Of a stretch of 64,000 nt of DNA, positions 18,225 through 29,696 are shown in pieces. The stretch's first letter is position 1. Every line of letters begins with the position of its first letter. The notes under the pieces are model-generated. The model was not told the origin of the DNA, did no database searches, and worked only from the letters and a program-made list of their open reading frames with translations. This stretch comes from Comamonas thiooxydans (GTDB lineage Bacteria > Pseudomonadota > Gammaproteobacteria > Burkholderiales > Burkholderiaceae_C). The position numbers were made by a program, and so were the translations under genes. Where the stretch lies: positions 2,046,001-2,110,000 of the forward strand of contig NZ_AP026738.1 in assembly GCF_002157685.2 (NCBI RefSeq). Direction: 5' to 3'.

Positions 18225-18258
18225 GGCAACTGTGCCGCCGAGCCGCGGCACAGTTGCC
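18225..18258. terminator. Strong hairpin between convergent genes
   Basis: A perfect 14-bp stem, GGCAACTGTGCCGC (18225-18238) with its complement at 18245-18258, and a 6-base loop. There is no T-tract. It is positioned to stop or stabilise transcripts from both the SpoIIAA-like gene and EF-G. Confidence 0.65.
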
Positions 18259-18267
18259 TGGATCTGC

Positions 18268-20391
<2,124 letters not shown>

Positions 20392-20640
20392 GATGACCTC
20401 CCTGAAACACAGTTCTGAAACTGAAGCGCCGGCACCATGGTTGCGGAGCCGGCAAGCAGAGGAAACGCATCGGAAATACTAGAGAGATGGCTACAAACTC
20501 ACTGCCAGAGTGGGTATGACTGGCGGCATACAAACAGCGATGGCAAGACCGGGCCCTGGGCAAGGCGCAAGGCTTTCGGCCCGGCCGGCGCCTGGTTTTC
20601 TTTCGCATTCAAAGGCCTTGCGGCCAGAGGACTCCTGGAC
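20392..20640. other. Divergent leader region of EF-G and a small gene
   Basis: A frame is open across most of this region on the plus strand, in phase with the gene at 20641. It has no ribosome site and reads as low-information sequence, so I treat it as untranslated leader. The EF-G ribosome site lies at its left edge. Confidence 0.4.
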
Positions 20641-20889
20641 ATGACAGAGCAGAGCATTCAGACAGCCGCCCACAAGATGGTCTACATCCTAGTGGTGGAG
20701 CAAAGCTTGCGTGCCGGCGAAGGCATGAGCGAGCAGGCGCTTGCCGCCGACCTGCAAAAGCATGGCATCGGCGAAGGCGAGCGCCAGTCCGCGCTGGACT
20801 GGGCCGTCGGCAGGGGCTGGCTGGAAAAAGCCGAAGGCGGCGAGGTGCGCCTGACCGAAGCCGGCTTCGACATGAATTTCACGCAGTAG
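20641..20889 (+). CDS. Small hypothetical protein, winged-helix-like
   Basis: An 82-residue acidic protein starting at the ATG at 20641. Its helix pattern (MSEQALAADLQKHGI, then a helix, then GWLEKAEGGEVRLTEAG) resembles a small winged-helix unit: helix, recognition helix and a wing ending in a LTEAG turn. I do not recognise a named family. It lies between EF-G and a convergent hypothetical gene, and may be monocistronic. Confidence 0.6.
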   Translation: MTEQSIQTAAHKMVYILVVEQSLRAGEGMSEQALAADLQKHGIGEGERQSALDWAVGRGWLEKAEGGEVRLTEAGFDMNFTQ

Positions 20890-20924
20890 CGGCAGGCGTC
20901 GGGCAGCGGCCGCCGCCCCGGCGT

Positions 20925-21317
20925 CTATTCCAGATACACGCCTTTTTCCTTTTTGCGAGCCCGCATGCCGGTGCGCAGAAACAGTTCGCTGCCGCCTTGC
21001 ACGGCCAGGGGCTGGCCGGGCTTGCCGCCGTCCTGGGCCAGGTGGGCATCGGCGCGCGCATTCCAGTGCTCCAGCAGATCCTGCAGGGCAAGGCGCTCTG
21101 CTTCGGTCAACTGCGGATGCTGCTCCAGGAACTCCTGCAGATACTGGCGTGCATCCAGCTCCAGCTGCTCCCGCGTGGTTGCCAGCGAGATATAGCTGAT
21201 GTCATCGTCGCGCCCGCTGGTATGCGTTCCCAGCAGATAGCAGCCGATATAGTCGCCCCGGGGCTGACCCACGGCCGGATCCTGGCTGAGTTTCTTGAAC
21301 AGACTGAAGGGCCACAT
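20925..21317 (-). CDS. Hypothetical protein, about 130 residues
   Basis: The likely start is the ATG at 21317 (MWPFSLFKKL). The open frame extends further upstream but runs through a dispersed repeat element. The protein has a YIGCYLLGTHTSGRDDDISYIS segment, a helical middle (LELDARQYLQEFLEQHP) and a basic C-terminus, TGMRARKKEKGVYLE. I see no signal peptide or known domain. It faces the small gene at 20641. Confidence 0.6.
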   Translation of the reverse strand: MWPFSLFKKLSQDPAVGQPRGDYIGCYLLGTHTSGRDDDISYISLATTREQLELDARQYLQEFLEQHPQLTEAERLALQDLLEHWNARADAHLAQDGGKPGQPLAVQGGSELFLRTGMRARKKEKGVYLE

Positions 21318-21333
21318 GCGTTGAATTCCTTGG

Positions 21334-21409
21334 GACTGACGCAAACAGGGCGGCTCGACGGGCATTTCCATCGACAGAAAACCATGCCCGATCCGAATTT
21401 GCGTAAGTC
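21334..21409. repeat. Dispersed palindromic element, family 1, copy B
   Basis: Begins GACTGACGCAAAC and ends TTTGCGTAAGTC, a one-mismatch inverted repeat 76 bp long. It shares the internal pattern GGGCAT...TCGACA..AACC with copy C at 27007. It is intergenic, between a hypothetical gene and the penicillin acylase homologue. Confidence 0.75.
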
Positions 21410-21511
21410 GTTTTCCTAACACCGGGCCGGGGCCCAAACAGGTATTGTCGCCCATGGCTGGACGCGATCAGCATGTGGATGTTGCGCACCGGACGCATGA
21501 CAAGAGGCGAT

Positions 21512-24064
21512 ATGGGAGACATCACTTCGGCGGCAGAGCCCTCTGCCCGTCCCTGGCTCAGGCGCACACTGCATCTGGCGGCTGCGGCCACCGGGCTGGT
21601 TTTGTTGGCAGGGGCCGCGTTGGCGGTCTATGGTGTGCGGGCCCAGCCGCGCATGGATGGCAAGCTGGTCCTCGCCGGGCTTGAGCGCAGCGTGTGGGTC
21701 AGGCGCGACGAGTCCGATGTCACGCATATCAGCGCCGAATCGCCGCAGGATGCCTGGCGGGCCCTGGGCTTTGTCCATGCGCAGGAGCGCGGCTGGCAGC
21801 TGGAGTTCAACCGCCGCCTGATGCAGGGGCGGCTGTCGGAGATTCTGGGACCAGCCACGCTGGAGCTGGACAAGCTGATGCGTGCTCTCGATATCCATGG
21901 CGCGGCGCGTCGCCAGTATGCGGCGCTGCCGCCTGCCGTGCAGGAAGCCTTGCAGGCCTACAGCCAGGGTATAGCCGCCTTTTACGCCAGGTCCTCGCAG
22001 GCTGCAGCGCCGGAGTTCCTGCTGCTGGGCACCAGGGCCGGAGCAGGAGGGCCATCGACATGGGAGCCGGAAGACACCGTGGGCTGGGCGCTGATGATGG
22101 CGCTGGATCTGGGCGGCAACTGGGGCAACGAGTTCGCGCGGCTGAATCTGCTGCAGGTCCTGAGCACCGAGCAGCTGTGGCAGCTGATGCCGGCCTATCC
22201 GGGCGAGCCGCCCGCGACGGCGGTGGATCTGGCCGGCCTGTACCGCCAGCTCGGTGTCTACCGGGAGGCGGATGCCAAGCCCAAGGTCTCCGCGTCGGCC
22301 GGGCAGATTCAATCAGCCTTGCAGCAATGGGCGGCCTCCATGGTGAGGGATATGGGGACGAACGACGGACTGGGCAGCAACAACTGGGTGGTGGCCGGCA
22401 GCAAGACCCGAAGCGGCAAGCCCTTGCTGGCCAACGACCCGCATCTGGGGCTGAGCGCTCCGGCCATCTGGTACTTTGCGCGTCTTCAGGCGCCACAGGG
22501 CCGGGCCGGCGACGGCAGCGCCCTGAGCGCGCTGGATGTGACAGGGGCCACCTTGCCCGGCATGCCCTTCGTGGTGCTGGGCCGCACGGCGCAGGTGGCC
22601 TGGGGCTTTACCAACACCAACCCCGATGTGCAGGACCTGTATCTGGAGCAGATCAACCCGGCCGATGCCAGCCAGTACCGCACGCCCACGGGCTGGGAAG
22701 AATTTGCCGTGCGCGAGGAGGTCTTCAAGGTCAAGGGACAGAGCGATGTCAGGGTGACGCTGCGCAGCACGCGCCACGGCCCCGTGATCAGCGACGCGCA
22801 GCAGCAATACGGCAAGGTCATCAACACCGATCGCTATGCGCTGGCCCTGCGCTGGGCGGCGCTGGATACGGATAACCGCACGGTGGAGGCCGGCCTCAGG
22901 GCCAACGGGGCACAGACGGTGTCCGAGTTGTTCGAGGCATTTTCCATCTACCACTCGCCCATGCAGAGCATTGTGGCGGCCGATGTGCAGGGACATATAG
23001 GCTTCAAGGCCGCCGGCAGGGTGCCGGTGCGTGCGCCCGACAATGACTTGCGCGGCGTGGCGCCGGCGCCCGGCTGGGAGGCGCGCTATGACTGGCAGGG
23101 CTGGCTGGGCTACGAGCAGACGCCGCAGGACGATGGCGGCACGCGCGGCTTTGTGGCCACGGCCAACCAGCGCGTGACGGAAGCTGGCTATGCGCATTTT
23201 CTGACCCAGGACTGGAGCCTGCCCTACCGCCACCAGCGCATAGAGCAACTGCTGGCGGCCGGCAACCAGCATGATGTGGCCAGCATGGCGGCGATCCAGA
23301 ACGATGTGCAGTCCCTGGCCACCCGGGCCTTGCTGCCCGTGCTGCGCAAGGCCCGATCGAGCCACGCGCTGGCAGCGCAGGCACAGCAACTGCTGGCGGA
23401 CTTCGACGGGCAGATGGAGCGGGACAGGCCCGAGCCGCTGATCTTCTCGGTCTGGGTCGACGAGCTGACGCGCGCCCTGGTGATTGCGCGCATTGGCGAG
23501 CAGCGCTTTGCCATGAGCTACGGCAAACGGGACTTCCGCGCCGGGCTGGAGGGAATCCTCGCGCGCAATGACGCCTGGTGGTGCGCGCCCATGAGCTGCG
23601 AGCAACAGGCCGGACAGGCGCTGACCCGCACGCTGAGCAAGCTGCAGTCGGCCTACGGCAATGATCCGCGCCGATGGCGCTGGGGCGCTGCGCATCCGGC
23701 GCTCAGCGCGCACAAGCCGCTGGGCGCGGTGGCGGCACTGGCCGGTGTGTTCAATGTGAGCGTGGCCTCGGGCGGAGATACCTATAGCGTCAACGTCGGG
23801 CAGTACAACGCCAACCCGCCGCCCGCCGATGCCAAAGGCCCGCTGGGCGGGCGCTTTGTCAGCCGTCATGCGCCCTCGCTGCGCGCCATCTACGACCTCG
23901 GCGATCCGGAGTCCTCGCAGTTCATCTACCAGACCGGGCAGAGCGGGCTGGCGCTATCGGGCCGCTATGCCGACATGAGCCGGGAATGGGCCGAGGGCCG
24001 CTATCGCCCGCTGCGGATGCAGCCCGGGCGCTGGCGCCATGTGCTGGAGCTGCAGGCCCGGTGA
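21512..24064 (+). CDS. Penicillin acylase family protein (Ntn hydrolase)
   Basis: An 850-residue precursor of the S45 family. A hydrophobic N-terminal segment (LAAAATGLVLLAGAALAVYG) is a signal or membrane anchor. The alpha-chain region has HISAESPQDAWRALGFVHAQER. The autoproteolytic nucleophile serine is in GSNNWVVAGSKTRSGKPLLA, followed by NDPHL and the beta chain. Such enzymes cleave amide bonds of acylated amines, including beta-lactams and acyl-homoserine lactones. The ATG at 21512 follows AAGAGG; in-frame ATGs at 21473 and 21497 lack a site. Quorum quenching or amide scavenging are both possible; the sequence does not decide. Confidence 0.88.
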   Translation: MGDITSAAEPSARPWLRRTLHLAAAATGLVLLAGAALAVYGVRAQPRMDGKLVLAGLERSVWVRRDESDVTHISAESPQDAWRALGFVHAQERGWQLEFNRRLMQGRLSEILGPATLELDKLMRALDIHGAARRQYAALPPAVQEALQAYSQGIAAFYARSSQAAAPEFLLLGTRAGAGGPSTWEPEDTVGWALMMALDLGGNWGNEFARLNLLQVLSTEQLWQLMPAYPGEPPATAVDLAGLYRQLGVYREADAKPKVSASAGQIQSALQQWAASMVRDMGTNDGLGSNNWVVAGSKTRSGKPLLANDPHLGLSAPAIWYFARLQAPQGRAGDGSALSALDVTGATLPGMPFVVLGRTAQVAWGFTNTNPDVQDLYLEQINPADASQYRTPTGWEEFAVREEVFKVKGQSDVRVTLRSTRHGPVISDAQQQYGKVINTDRYALALRWAALDTDNRTVEAGLRANGAQTVSELFEAFSIYHSPMQSIVAADVQGHIGFKAAGRVPVRAPDNDLRGVAPAPGWEARYDWQGWLGYEQTPQDDGGTRGFVATANQRVTEAGYAHFLTQDWSLPYRHQRIEQLLAAGNQHDVASMAAIQNDVQSLATRALLPVLRKARSSHALAAQAQQLLADFDGQMERDRPEPLIFSVWVDELTRALVIARIGEQRFAMSYGKRDFRAGLEGILARNDAWWCAPMSCEQQAGQALTRTLSKLQSAYGNDPRRWRWGAAHPALSAHKPLGAVAALAGVFNVSVASGGDTYSVNVGQYNANPPPADAKGPLGGRFVSRHAPSLRAIYDLGDPESSQFIYQTGQSGLALSGRYADMSREWAEGRYRPLRMQPGRWRHVLELQAR

Positions 24065-24071
24065 TCCAGAG

Positions 24072-24110
24072 TTTGCTATTGTTAAATGAGCTTGTAGCGC
24101 ATGTATTCAA
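24072..24110 (+). repeat. AT-rich dispersed repeat, family 2, degenerate copy
   Basis: TTTGCTATTGTTAAATGAGC followed by TTGTAGCGC. It parallels the inverted copy at 27878-27915. It lies in the 120-bp AT-rich gap between convergent genes. Confidence 0.4.
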
Positions 24111-24184
24111 TGGATTTAAGATTTAAATCAATCTGAAATCATTTGATGGTATGCGCCAGAAGCTCTTGTTTGGATAGCAGGCGG

Positions 24185-25165
24185 TCAGCGCAGAAAGTCC
24201 TCGATCAGCCTGGCCACGGCCTCGGGCTGGTCGTGGTGCAGCATATGGCCGGCGTCCTGCACATGGGCGATCTCGCATTGGGGAATATGGCGAATGCGCT
24301 CGTGGTACTGCTCCAGCGTGTAGCGGCCCTGATGCCATTGGCCCAGGCTGTCGTCCGAGGCTTCGACCGACAGGGTGGGGGCGCTGATGGAGGCCAGGCA
24401 GGCCAGGGCCTCGTCCACGCGATACAGATAGGGGTTGGAGAGCTTGTGCGCGGCGTCGCCCAGAATATGCCAGCGGCCTTGGGCATCGGAGGCCGACCAG
24501 TGATGAGCCAGCCACAGCGCCTTGTCGCGGGGCAGGCGGCGATTGGTTTTCTGCAGGCGGTTGGCAACGGCCTCCACGCTGTCATAGTCCGAGAGACCCA
24601 TGCCGCCCGCGCGCTGCTCGCGCAGCTGATCCATCCATTGGGCCAGACGTCCGGGGGCCTGGTCGGGCGTGGTCGGTGCCATGCCAAAGCCTTCGAGATT
24701 GACAAAGCGGCGTATGCGAGCGGGCCGCGCGCCCGCATACATGCAGGAGATATTGCCGCCCATGCTGTGGCCGACCAGGTCGATGGGCTGATCGGGCGAA
24801 ATCTGCTCCAGCAGCATGTCCAGGTCGGCCAGATAGTCGGTGAAGTAATAGCTGTCGCAGGGATCGGCGCTGCGGCTCAGGCCGAAGCCGCGCCAGTCGT
24901 GGGCAAGAATGCGGCGGCCCTGCACAAAGGCGTCGCTGAAGGCATCGACCACAAACTGGTAGGAGGCGGCCACATCCATCCAGCCATGGGCCAGCACCAG
25001 CACGGGCAGCCCGGCATCGACACCAGAAGCCGGCTCGGGCTCCCAGCTGCGCAGGTGGTAGTGCATATTGCGCACGGGCAGCATCTGTGACTGCCACTGG
25101 CGGCGCGGCTGATAGGGCGGGATATCGGTGAGCTGGCTGGTCTGCGCGGGGTTGTGCGTTGTCAT
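24185..25165 (-). CDS. Alpha/beta hydrolase
   Basis: A 326-residue alpha/beta-hydrolase with oxyanion-hole region LAHGWMDV, DWRGFGLS, nucleophile elbow GHSMGG and catalytic histidine in DAGHMLHHDQP. The acid residue is probably in VEASDDSLG. It resembles epoxide hydrolase or serine esterase members of the superfamily; the serine nucleophile argues for an esterase or similar. No signal peptide is visible. A GGAGACAAT site precedes the ATG. It is divergent from the aldo/keto reductase gene, with a short shared region. Confidence 0.85.
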   Translation of the reverse strand: MTTHNPAQTSQLTDIPPYQPRRQWQSQMLPVRNMHYHLRSWEPEPASGVDAGLPVLVLAHGWMDVAASYQFVVDAFSDAFVQGRRILAHDWRGFGLSRSADPCDSYYFTDYLADLDMLLEQISPDQPIDLVGHSMGGNISCMYAGARPARIRRFVNLEGFGMAPTTPDQAPGRLAQWMDQLREQRAGGMGLSDYDSVEAVANRLQKTNRRLPRDKALWLAHHWSASDAQGRWHILGDAAHKLSNPYLYRVDEALACLASISAPTLSVEASDDSLGQWHQGRYTLEQYHERIRHIPQCEIAHVQDAGHMLHHDQPEAVARLIEDFLR

Positions 25166-25289
25166 ATTGTCTCCGTTGTTTTGATTATTGCTGCGCTTGC
25201 AGCATGGCCCGTCGTGCGCGGGACAGCTGTGTCAGCAAAAACAAGCAGTCTGCCCTGATCTTGTACTGTCAGGCTCTAAACTTGGAAGC

Positions 25290-26384
25290 ATGACTTTTGC
25301 TGCATCCACTTCCCGTCTTTCCATGAATCCCGTTGCTCTGGGGCAGAGCGATCTGCGCGTCAGCCCCATCTGTCTGGGCACCATGACCTTCGGCGAGCAG
25401 GTCGATGAGGCTGAAGCCTGGCGCATCATGGACCGAGCCGTGGAGCGCGGCGTGGATTTCTTCGACACGGCCGAGATGTATGCCGTGCCCGCTCGTCAGG
25501 CCACCTTTGGCGCGACGGAATCCATCATCGGCCGCTGGCTCAAGGCCCGCCCCGGCATGCGCGAGCGGATCACGCTGGCCAGCAAGGTGGCCGGCCCTTC
25601 GCGCGGCATGCCCTGGATCCGCGAAGGCTCGGGCCTGTCGGCGCAGGACATCGTGCGCTCCTGCGACGCCAGCCTTGAGCGCCTGCAGACCGAGGTGATC
25701 GACCTCTACCAGATTCACTGGCCCGAGCGTCATGTGCCGGCCTTTGGCACCATGTATTACGACCCGAAGAAGGAAAGCTCGCTCACGCCCATCCACGAGC
25801 AACTAGAGGCGCTGGCCGGTCTGGTCAGGCAGGGCAAGATCCGCCACATCGGCCTGTCCAACGAGACGCCTTATGGCGTGCACGAGTTCGTGCGCCTGGC
25901 CGAGCAGCACGGACTGCCGCGTGTGGCTACGATCCAGAACCCTTACTGCCTGATCAATCGCAGCTATGAGAACGGGCTGGACGAAACCTGTCACCGTCTC
26001 GAGGTGTCACTGCTGGCCTATTCGCCACTGGCTTTCGGCCTGCTGACGGGCAAGTTCGATCAGTTTGCGCCGACCGAGGCCGGTGCGCCCAAGCAGGCAC
26101 GCATCGCCAGGTATGAATCCGTGCAGAAACAGCGCTGGGGTCGCCCCGATGCGCTGGCCGCCGCACGCCGCTACAACGCGCTGGCTCAGCAGTATGGCCT
26201 CACTCCCACGCAGCTGGCATTGGCCTTCTGCTACACCAAGTGGCAGGTGGCCAGCACCATCATCGGCGTGACTTCGGTGGCCCAGCTCGACGAGGATCTC
26301 GACGCCTGGGGCACGCAGCTGCCTGCCGAGCTGCTGGCCGAAATAGACCGCATCCGCTGGGAGATGCGCGATCCTGCTGTCTGA
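25290..26384 (+). CDS. Aldo/keto reductase, Tas-like
   Basis: A 364-residue AKR with the catalytic Asp and Tyr in FFDTAEMYAVP, Lys in LASKV and His in YQIHWPE. The AYSPLAFGLLTGKF and TIIGVTSVAQLDEDL segments are typical of E. coli Tas-like members that use NADPH. Two starts are possible, 25290 and 25323; the first has a short GGA site and adds eleven residues before the usual family beginning. The physiological substrate is unknown. It is followed by YbaK after 69 bases. Confidence 0.87.
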   Translation: MTFAASTSRLSMNPVALGQSDLRVSPICLGTMTFGEQVDEAEAWRIMDRAVERGVDFFDTAEMYAVPARQATFGATESIIGRWLKARPGMRERITLASKVAGPSRGMPWIREGSGLSAQDIVRSCDASLERLQTEVIDLYQIHWPERHVPAFGTMYYDPKKESSLTPIHEQLEALAGLVRQGKIRHIGLSNETPYGVHEFVRLAEQHGLPRVATIQNPYCLINRSYENGLDETCHRLEVSLLAYSPLAFGLLTGKFDQFAPTEAGAPKQARIARYESVQKQRWGRPDALAAARRYNALAQQYGLTPTQLALAFCYTKWQVASTIIGVTSVAQLDEDLDAWGTQLPAELLAEIDRIRWEMRDPAV

Positions 26385-26435
26385 TCGCTTTATTGAGGGA
26401 AAATGGTTGATGGCCCACATCGGGCATGCGCCACT

Positions 26436-26453
26436 AGCTATCAAAATTGAATC
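26436..26453 (-). repeat. AT-rich dispersed repeat, family 2, inverted fragment
   Basis: AGCTATCAAAATTGAAT is the reverse complement of the TTTGATAGCT core. It is directly upstream of the ybaK start. Confidence 0.4.
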
Positions 26454-26954
26454 ATGGCAAAAAAAGACAAAAACGCCCATGTGAGCGAGACTCCGGCCAC
26501 GCAGATGCTCAAGGCCCACAAGGTGGAGTTCACCGAGCACCCCTATGACTATGTGGAGCATGGCGGCACCGAGGAGTCGGCGCGTCAGCTGGGGCTGGAC
26601 GAGCATGCGGTCGTCAAGACCCTGGTGATGCAGGATCAGGATGCCAAGCCGCTGATCGTGCTCATGCATGGCGATTGCAAGGTATCGACCAAGAACCTGG
26701 CGCGCCAGATCGGGGCCAAGAGCGTGGAGCCCTGCAAGCCCGAGGTGGCCAACCGCCACAGCGGCTATCTGGTGGGCGGCACCTCGCCGTTTGGCACCAG
26801 GCGCGAAATGCCGGTCTATATCGAGGAAACCATACTCGCGCTGCCACGCATTGCCATCAACGGCGGGCGGCGCGGCTATCTGGTGCAACTGGCCCCTGAG
26901 GTTTGTACCCGTCTGCTCGATGCCCGGCCAGTGCACTGCGCGCTGGCAGAATAG
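26454..26954 (+). CDS. ybaK: YbaK/EbsC-family Cys-tRNA(Pro) deacylase
   Basis: A 166-residue protein with the YbaK/ProX editing fold: a lysine-containing HAVVKTLVM strand, LARQIGAKSVEPC and the GYLVGGTSPFGTR glycine-rich loop, and the NGGRRGYLVQL ending. It hydrolyses Cys-tRNA(Pro) and related mischarged tRNAs in the cytosol. It follows the aldo/keto reductase on the same strand and precedes a dispersed repeat and plsY. Confidence 0.92.
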   Translation: MAKKDKNAHVSETPATQMLKAHKVEFTEHPYDYVEHGGTEESARQLGLDEHAVVKTLVMQDQDAKPLIVLMHGDCKVSTKNLARQIGAKSVEPCKPEVANRHSGYLVGGTSPFGTRREMPVYIEETILALPRIAINGGRRGYLVQLAPEVCTRLLDARPVHCALAE

Positions 26955-27006
26955 GGGACTAGCCAGCCGGGGGCAGACGCCGGCCGGCAAAAACGTAAAC
27001 AACAAG

Positions 27007-27081
27007 GACTTACGCAAACCAGGATGCACAACGGGCATGGCGGTCGACAAACCGCCATGACTGATCCGGATTGCGCAAGTC
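27007..27081. repeat. Dispersed palindromic element, family 1, copy C
   Basis: Begins GACTTACGCAAAC and ends ATTGCGCAAGTC, with one base differing from the perfect inverse. It also contains an internal stem, CATGGCGGT with ACCGCCATG. It is intergenic, between ybaK and plsY. Confidence 0.75.
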
Positions 27082-27150
27082 GTGACAACAATCGGTGCCG
27101 TCGACTTTGGTCGACGAGCCTAAGGGCCAGTCTCTGGCCGAGGAATTCCT

Positions 27151-27837
27151 TTGAACGCCCTCTATCCCGTTATCGCCGTCATCGCGGCCTATCTGATTGG
27201 TTCGCTGTCCTTTGCCGTCATCGTCAGCCGCGTCATGGGCCTGAACGACCCGCGCACCTATGGCAGCGGCAACCCCGGGGCCACCAATGTGCTGCGCTCG
27301 GGCAGCAAGGCGGCCGCGGCCGTCACGCTGCTGCTGGATGCACTCAAGGGTCTGGTGCCGGTGGTACTGGTCAAGGCCTTCGGCGAGCCGTTCGGCCTGG
27401 GTGACAGCACGGTGGCACTGGCCGGCCTGGCGGCCTTCCTGGGTCATCTGTATCCGGTGTTCTTCGGCTTCAAGGGTGGCAAGGGCGTGGCCACGGCGCT
27501 GGGCGTGCTGCTGGGCATCAGCGGCTGGCTGGGTCTGGCGACGGCGCTGACCTGGGTCATCGTGGCCGTGTTCTTCCGCTATTCCTCCCTGGCCGCGCTG
27601 GTGGCCTCGGTGTTCGCGCCCGTGTACTACGTGCTGTGCAGCGGCATCGTCTGGGATGCGGAAACGCCCATCACTGCCGCGATTGTGGTGATGGCGATCC
27701 TGCTGGTCTGGCGTCATCGCGAAAACATCCAGCGCCTGATTGCCGGCAAGGAGTCCAGGCTGGGGCAGAAAAAGACCGAGGGCTCCAAGCCTGCAGAGGG
27801 CGCGGCCCGCAAGAGCGGCAAGAGCAGGCATCGCTAG
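27151..27837 (+). CDS. plsY: Glycerol-3-phosphate acyltransferase PlsY
   Basis: A 228-residue inner-membrane protein with about five transmembrane helices and the three PlsY motifs: [19 protein letters not shown] and [13 protein letters not shown]. It uses acyl-phosphate to acylate glycerol-3-phosphate in the first step of phospholipid synthesis. The start is TTG at 27151, with CGAGG eight bases upstream. The C-terminal 30 residues are a Lys/Arg-rich cytoplasmic tail beyond the core. Confidence 0.93.
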   Translation: MNALYPVIAVIAAYLIGSLSFAVIVSRVMGLNDPRTYGSGNPGATNVLRSGSKAAAAVTLLLDALKGLVPVVLVKAFGEPFGLGDSTVALAGLAAFLGHLYPVFFGFKGGKGVATALGVLLGISGWLGLATALTWVIVAVFFRYSSLAALVASVFAPVYYVLCSGIVWDAETPITAAIVVMAILLVWRHRENIQRLIAGKESRLGQKKTEGSKPAEGAARKSGKSRHR

Positions 27838-27877
27838 GACGCTCCCGGAGATAGTCCATGGAGGTCGCCAGACCTCG

Positions 27878-27915
27878 TATATAAAAGCACAAGAAGCTCT
27901 TAATTCAATAGCAAA
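27878..27915 (-). repeat. AT-rich dispersed repeat, family 2, inverted copy
   Basis: The reverse complement reads TTTGCTATTGAATTAAGAGC and then TTTTATATAC, parallel to the copy at 24072. It lies immediately upstream of the DUF4178 gene and may contribute to its promoter. Confidence 0.4.
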
Positions 27916-27920
27916 AAGAT

Positions 27921-29447
27921 ATGGCTTCCAGCCCATCGCAGCGCGCCTACAGCGCTCCCTGTCCTGGTTGTGGCGCGCCGGTCCACTTCGCCAGTGCGCA
28001 ATCGAGCTTTGCCGTCTGCGAGTTCTGCCGCAGCACCGTGCTGCGCGATGGCGAGACGCTCAAGCGCATTGGCTCCATGGCCGAGGTGTTCGAGGACTAC
28101 AGCCCGCTGCAGCTGGGCGCTTCGGGCATGGTCAAGCGCAACGGCAAGCCCGAGCCCTTCACCGTCGTGGGCCGCGCGCAGTACAAAAGCGCGGCCGGCA
28201 GCTGGTCGGAATGGGTGGCTGCGCTCAGCAACGGCGAGCTGGCCTGGCTGAGCGAGGACAACGGCAGCTTTGTCTTTGCCGTGAACTGGCAGCCGCCGGG
28301 CTGGAATGTGACCGAATTCCAGCAGCGTGAATGGCGCATGGGCCGCGAGCTCAAGGCAGGCACGGAATCCTTCACCGTCACCAGCATTCAGGATGCGCAG
28401 CTGATGGCGGCTCAGGGCGAGCTGCCCCAGTTGCCTCAGCTGGGCAAGAGCTTCAAGCTGGTGGAGCTGCGTAGCGACAAGAACCAGATTCTCTCCATCG
28501 ACTTCAGCGACAAGGCACCGGCCTTCAGCCTGGGGGCGGCCGTGGCGCTGGAGGCCTTGCAGATGCAGGGCCTGCGCAGCAGCGCCCAGAAGAAAACCCA
28601 GGGGCGCCACTTCAACTGTCCCAAGTGCGGTGCCGTGGTGCCCGTGCGCTTCGACACCACCAAGGCCCTGAGCTGCCCCAGCTGCGGCAGCCTGATCGAC
28701 ATGTCCAAGGGCATGGGGGCGGAGCTGAGCTATGCCGAGCAGCGCAGAAAGGTCAAGCCTCTGATTCCGCTGGGCAGCGAAGGCACGCTGGATGGCCTGA
28801 AATGGCAGATCGTGGGCTTTCAGAGGCGTAGCGGGCGCGGCCTGGGCGAGGATGAGGACGACAGCTTCACCTGGGACGAATACCTGCTCTACAACAAGAA
28901 GGCGGGCTTTTCGTTCATCGTCGATTCGGAAGACGGCTGGAGCACAGCGCGCGTCATCACGGGTGCTCCCAAGCTCAGCAAGAACGGCGCCACTGCGACC
29001 TATCTGCAGCGCAAATACCAGCGCGACTACGCCTACCTGGCGGAGACGGAGTATGCCGAGGGCGAGTTCTACTGGCCCGTCTTCAAGGGCGCCAAGTCCA
29101 GCAATGTGGATTTTGCCAATGGCGGCAAGCAGTCCACGCTGGCGCTGGAGACCGCCAATCAGGAAACCACCTGGACCCACGGACAGCGTGCGTCGGCAGA
29201 GACCATTGCCCAGGCCTTCAGCACCGGCAAGCTCAAGGACCGCTCCCAGGTCAGCCCGCTGTCGGGCAGCGGCTTCAGCTGGGGCACGATCCTGTTCTGG
29301 TTGTTCCTGCTGCTGTTCATACTGCCGTTCCTGCGCGCCTGCATGTCCAGCCCCAACTGCGATCCGCGCACCGACCCCAACTGCAGCTACAGCCGCTCCA
29401 GCAGCGGCTCCTATGGCGGCTATACCTCCGGCGGAAGCCACAAATAG
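27921..29447 (+). CDS. DUF4178 protein with two zinc ribbons and a C-terminal membrane anchor
   Basis: A 508-residue protein. A first zinc ribbon uses Cys14/17 (CPGC) and Cys33/36 (CEFC); a second uses Cys233/236 (CPKC) and Cys252/255 (CPSC). Two DUF4178-like beta-rich domains follow the ribbons, roughly residues 50-200 and 280-430, with WSEWVAAL and the FTWDEYLLYN / SEDGWS segments. One transmembrane helix (ILFWLFLLLFILPFL) and a short Cys/Ser/Gly-rich tail end it. DUF4178 proteins occur with DUF350, SpeE-like and FAD oxidoreductase genes, as here. A regulatory or substrate-handling role at the membrane is likely but unproven. Confidence 0.82.
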   Translation: MASSPSQRAYSAPCPGCGAPVHFASAQSSFAVCEFCRSTVLRDGETLKRIGSMAEVFEDYSPLQLGASGMVKRNGKPEPFTVVGRAQYKSAAGSWSEWVAALSNGELAWLSEDNGSFVFAVNWQPPGWNVTEFQQREWRMGRELKAGTESFTVTSIQDAQLMAAQGELPQLPQLGKSFKLVELRSDKNQILSIDFSDKAPAFSLGAAVALEALQMQGLRSSAQKKTQGRHFNCPKCGAVVPVRFDTTKALSCPSCGSLIDMSKGMGAELSYAEQRRKVKPLIPLGSEGTLDGLKWQIVGFQRRSGRGLGEDEDDSFTWDEYLLYNKKAGFSFIVDSEDGWSTARVITGAPKLSKNGATATYLQRKYQRDYAYLAETEYAEGEFYWPVFKGAKSSNVDFANGGKQSTLALETANQETTWTHGQRASAETIAQAFSTGKLKDRSQVSPLSGSGFSWGTILFWLFLLLFILPFLRACMSSPNCDPRTDPNCSYSRSSSGSYGGYTSGGSHK

Positions 29448-29476
29448 CACCCCCATCTCATTCGAGGAGAGAGATC

Positions 29477-29692
29477 ATGTTTGACTGGTTCAACCCCCAG
29501 AACTTCTTCGGCTCCATCATCTACGCCCTGGTGGGTGTGGTGGTGTTCTGGCTGTGCTTCATCATCATCGACAAGATCACGCCCGTGGACATGTGGGCCG
29601 AGATCGTGGAGAAGCACAACAAGGCGCTGGCCATGGTGGTGGCGGCCATGTGCCTGGGGATCAGCATCATCGTCGCTGCGGCTATTCACTAA
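29477..29692 (+). CDS. DUF350 membrane protein, single-unit (YjfL-like)
   Basis: A 71-residue protein with two hydrophobic helices, one near residues 12-31 (IIYALVGVVVFWLCFIIIDK) and one near 50-70, joined by a short loop with VDMWAEIVEKHN, a typical DUF350 half. E. coli YjfL has the unit twice. DUF350 proteins are found in envelope-stress and polyamine-like operons; their function is unknown. A GGAGAG site precedes the ATG. It follows the DUF4178 gene by 29 bases. Confidence 0.82.
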   Translation: MFDWFNPQNFFGSIIYALVGVVVFWLCFIIIDKITPVDMWAEIVEKHNKALAMVVAAMCLGISIIVAAAIH

Positions 29693-29696
29693 ACAC

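Noticed and set aside
20437..20640. Upstream extension of the small gene at 20641
   Set aside because: No start signal, and the translated stretch lacks the helix pattern of the core; treated as leader.
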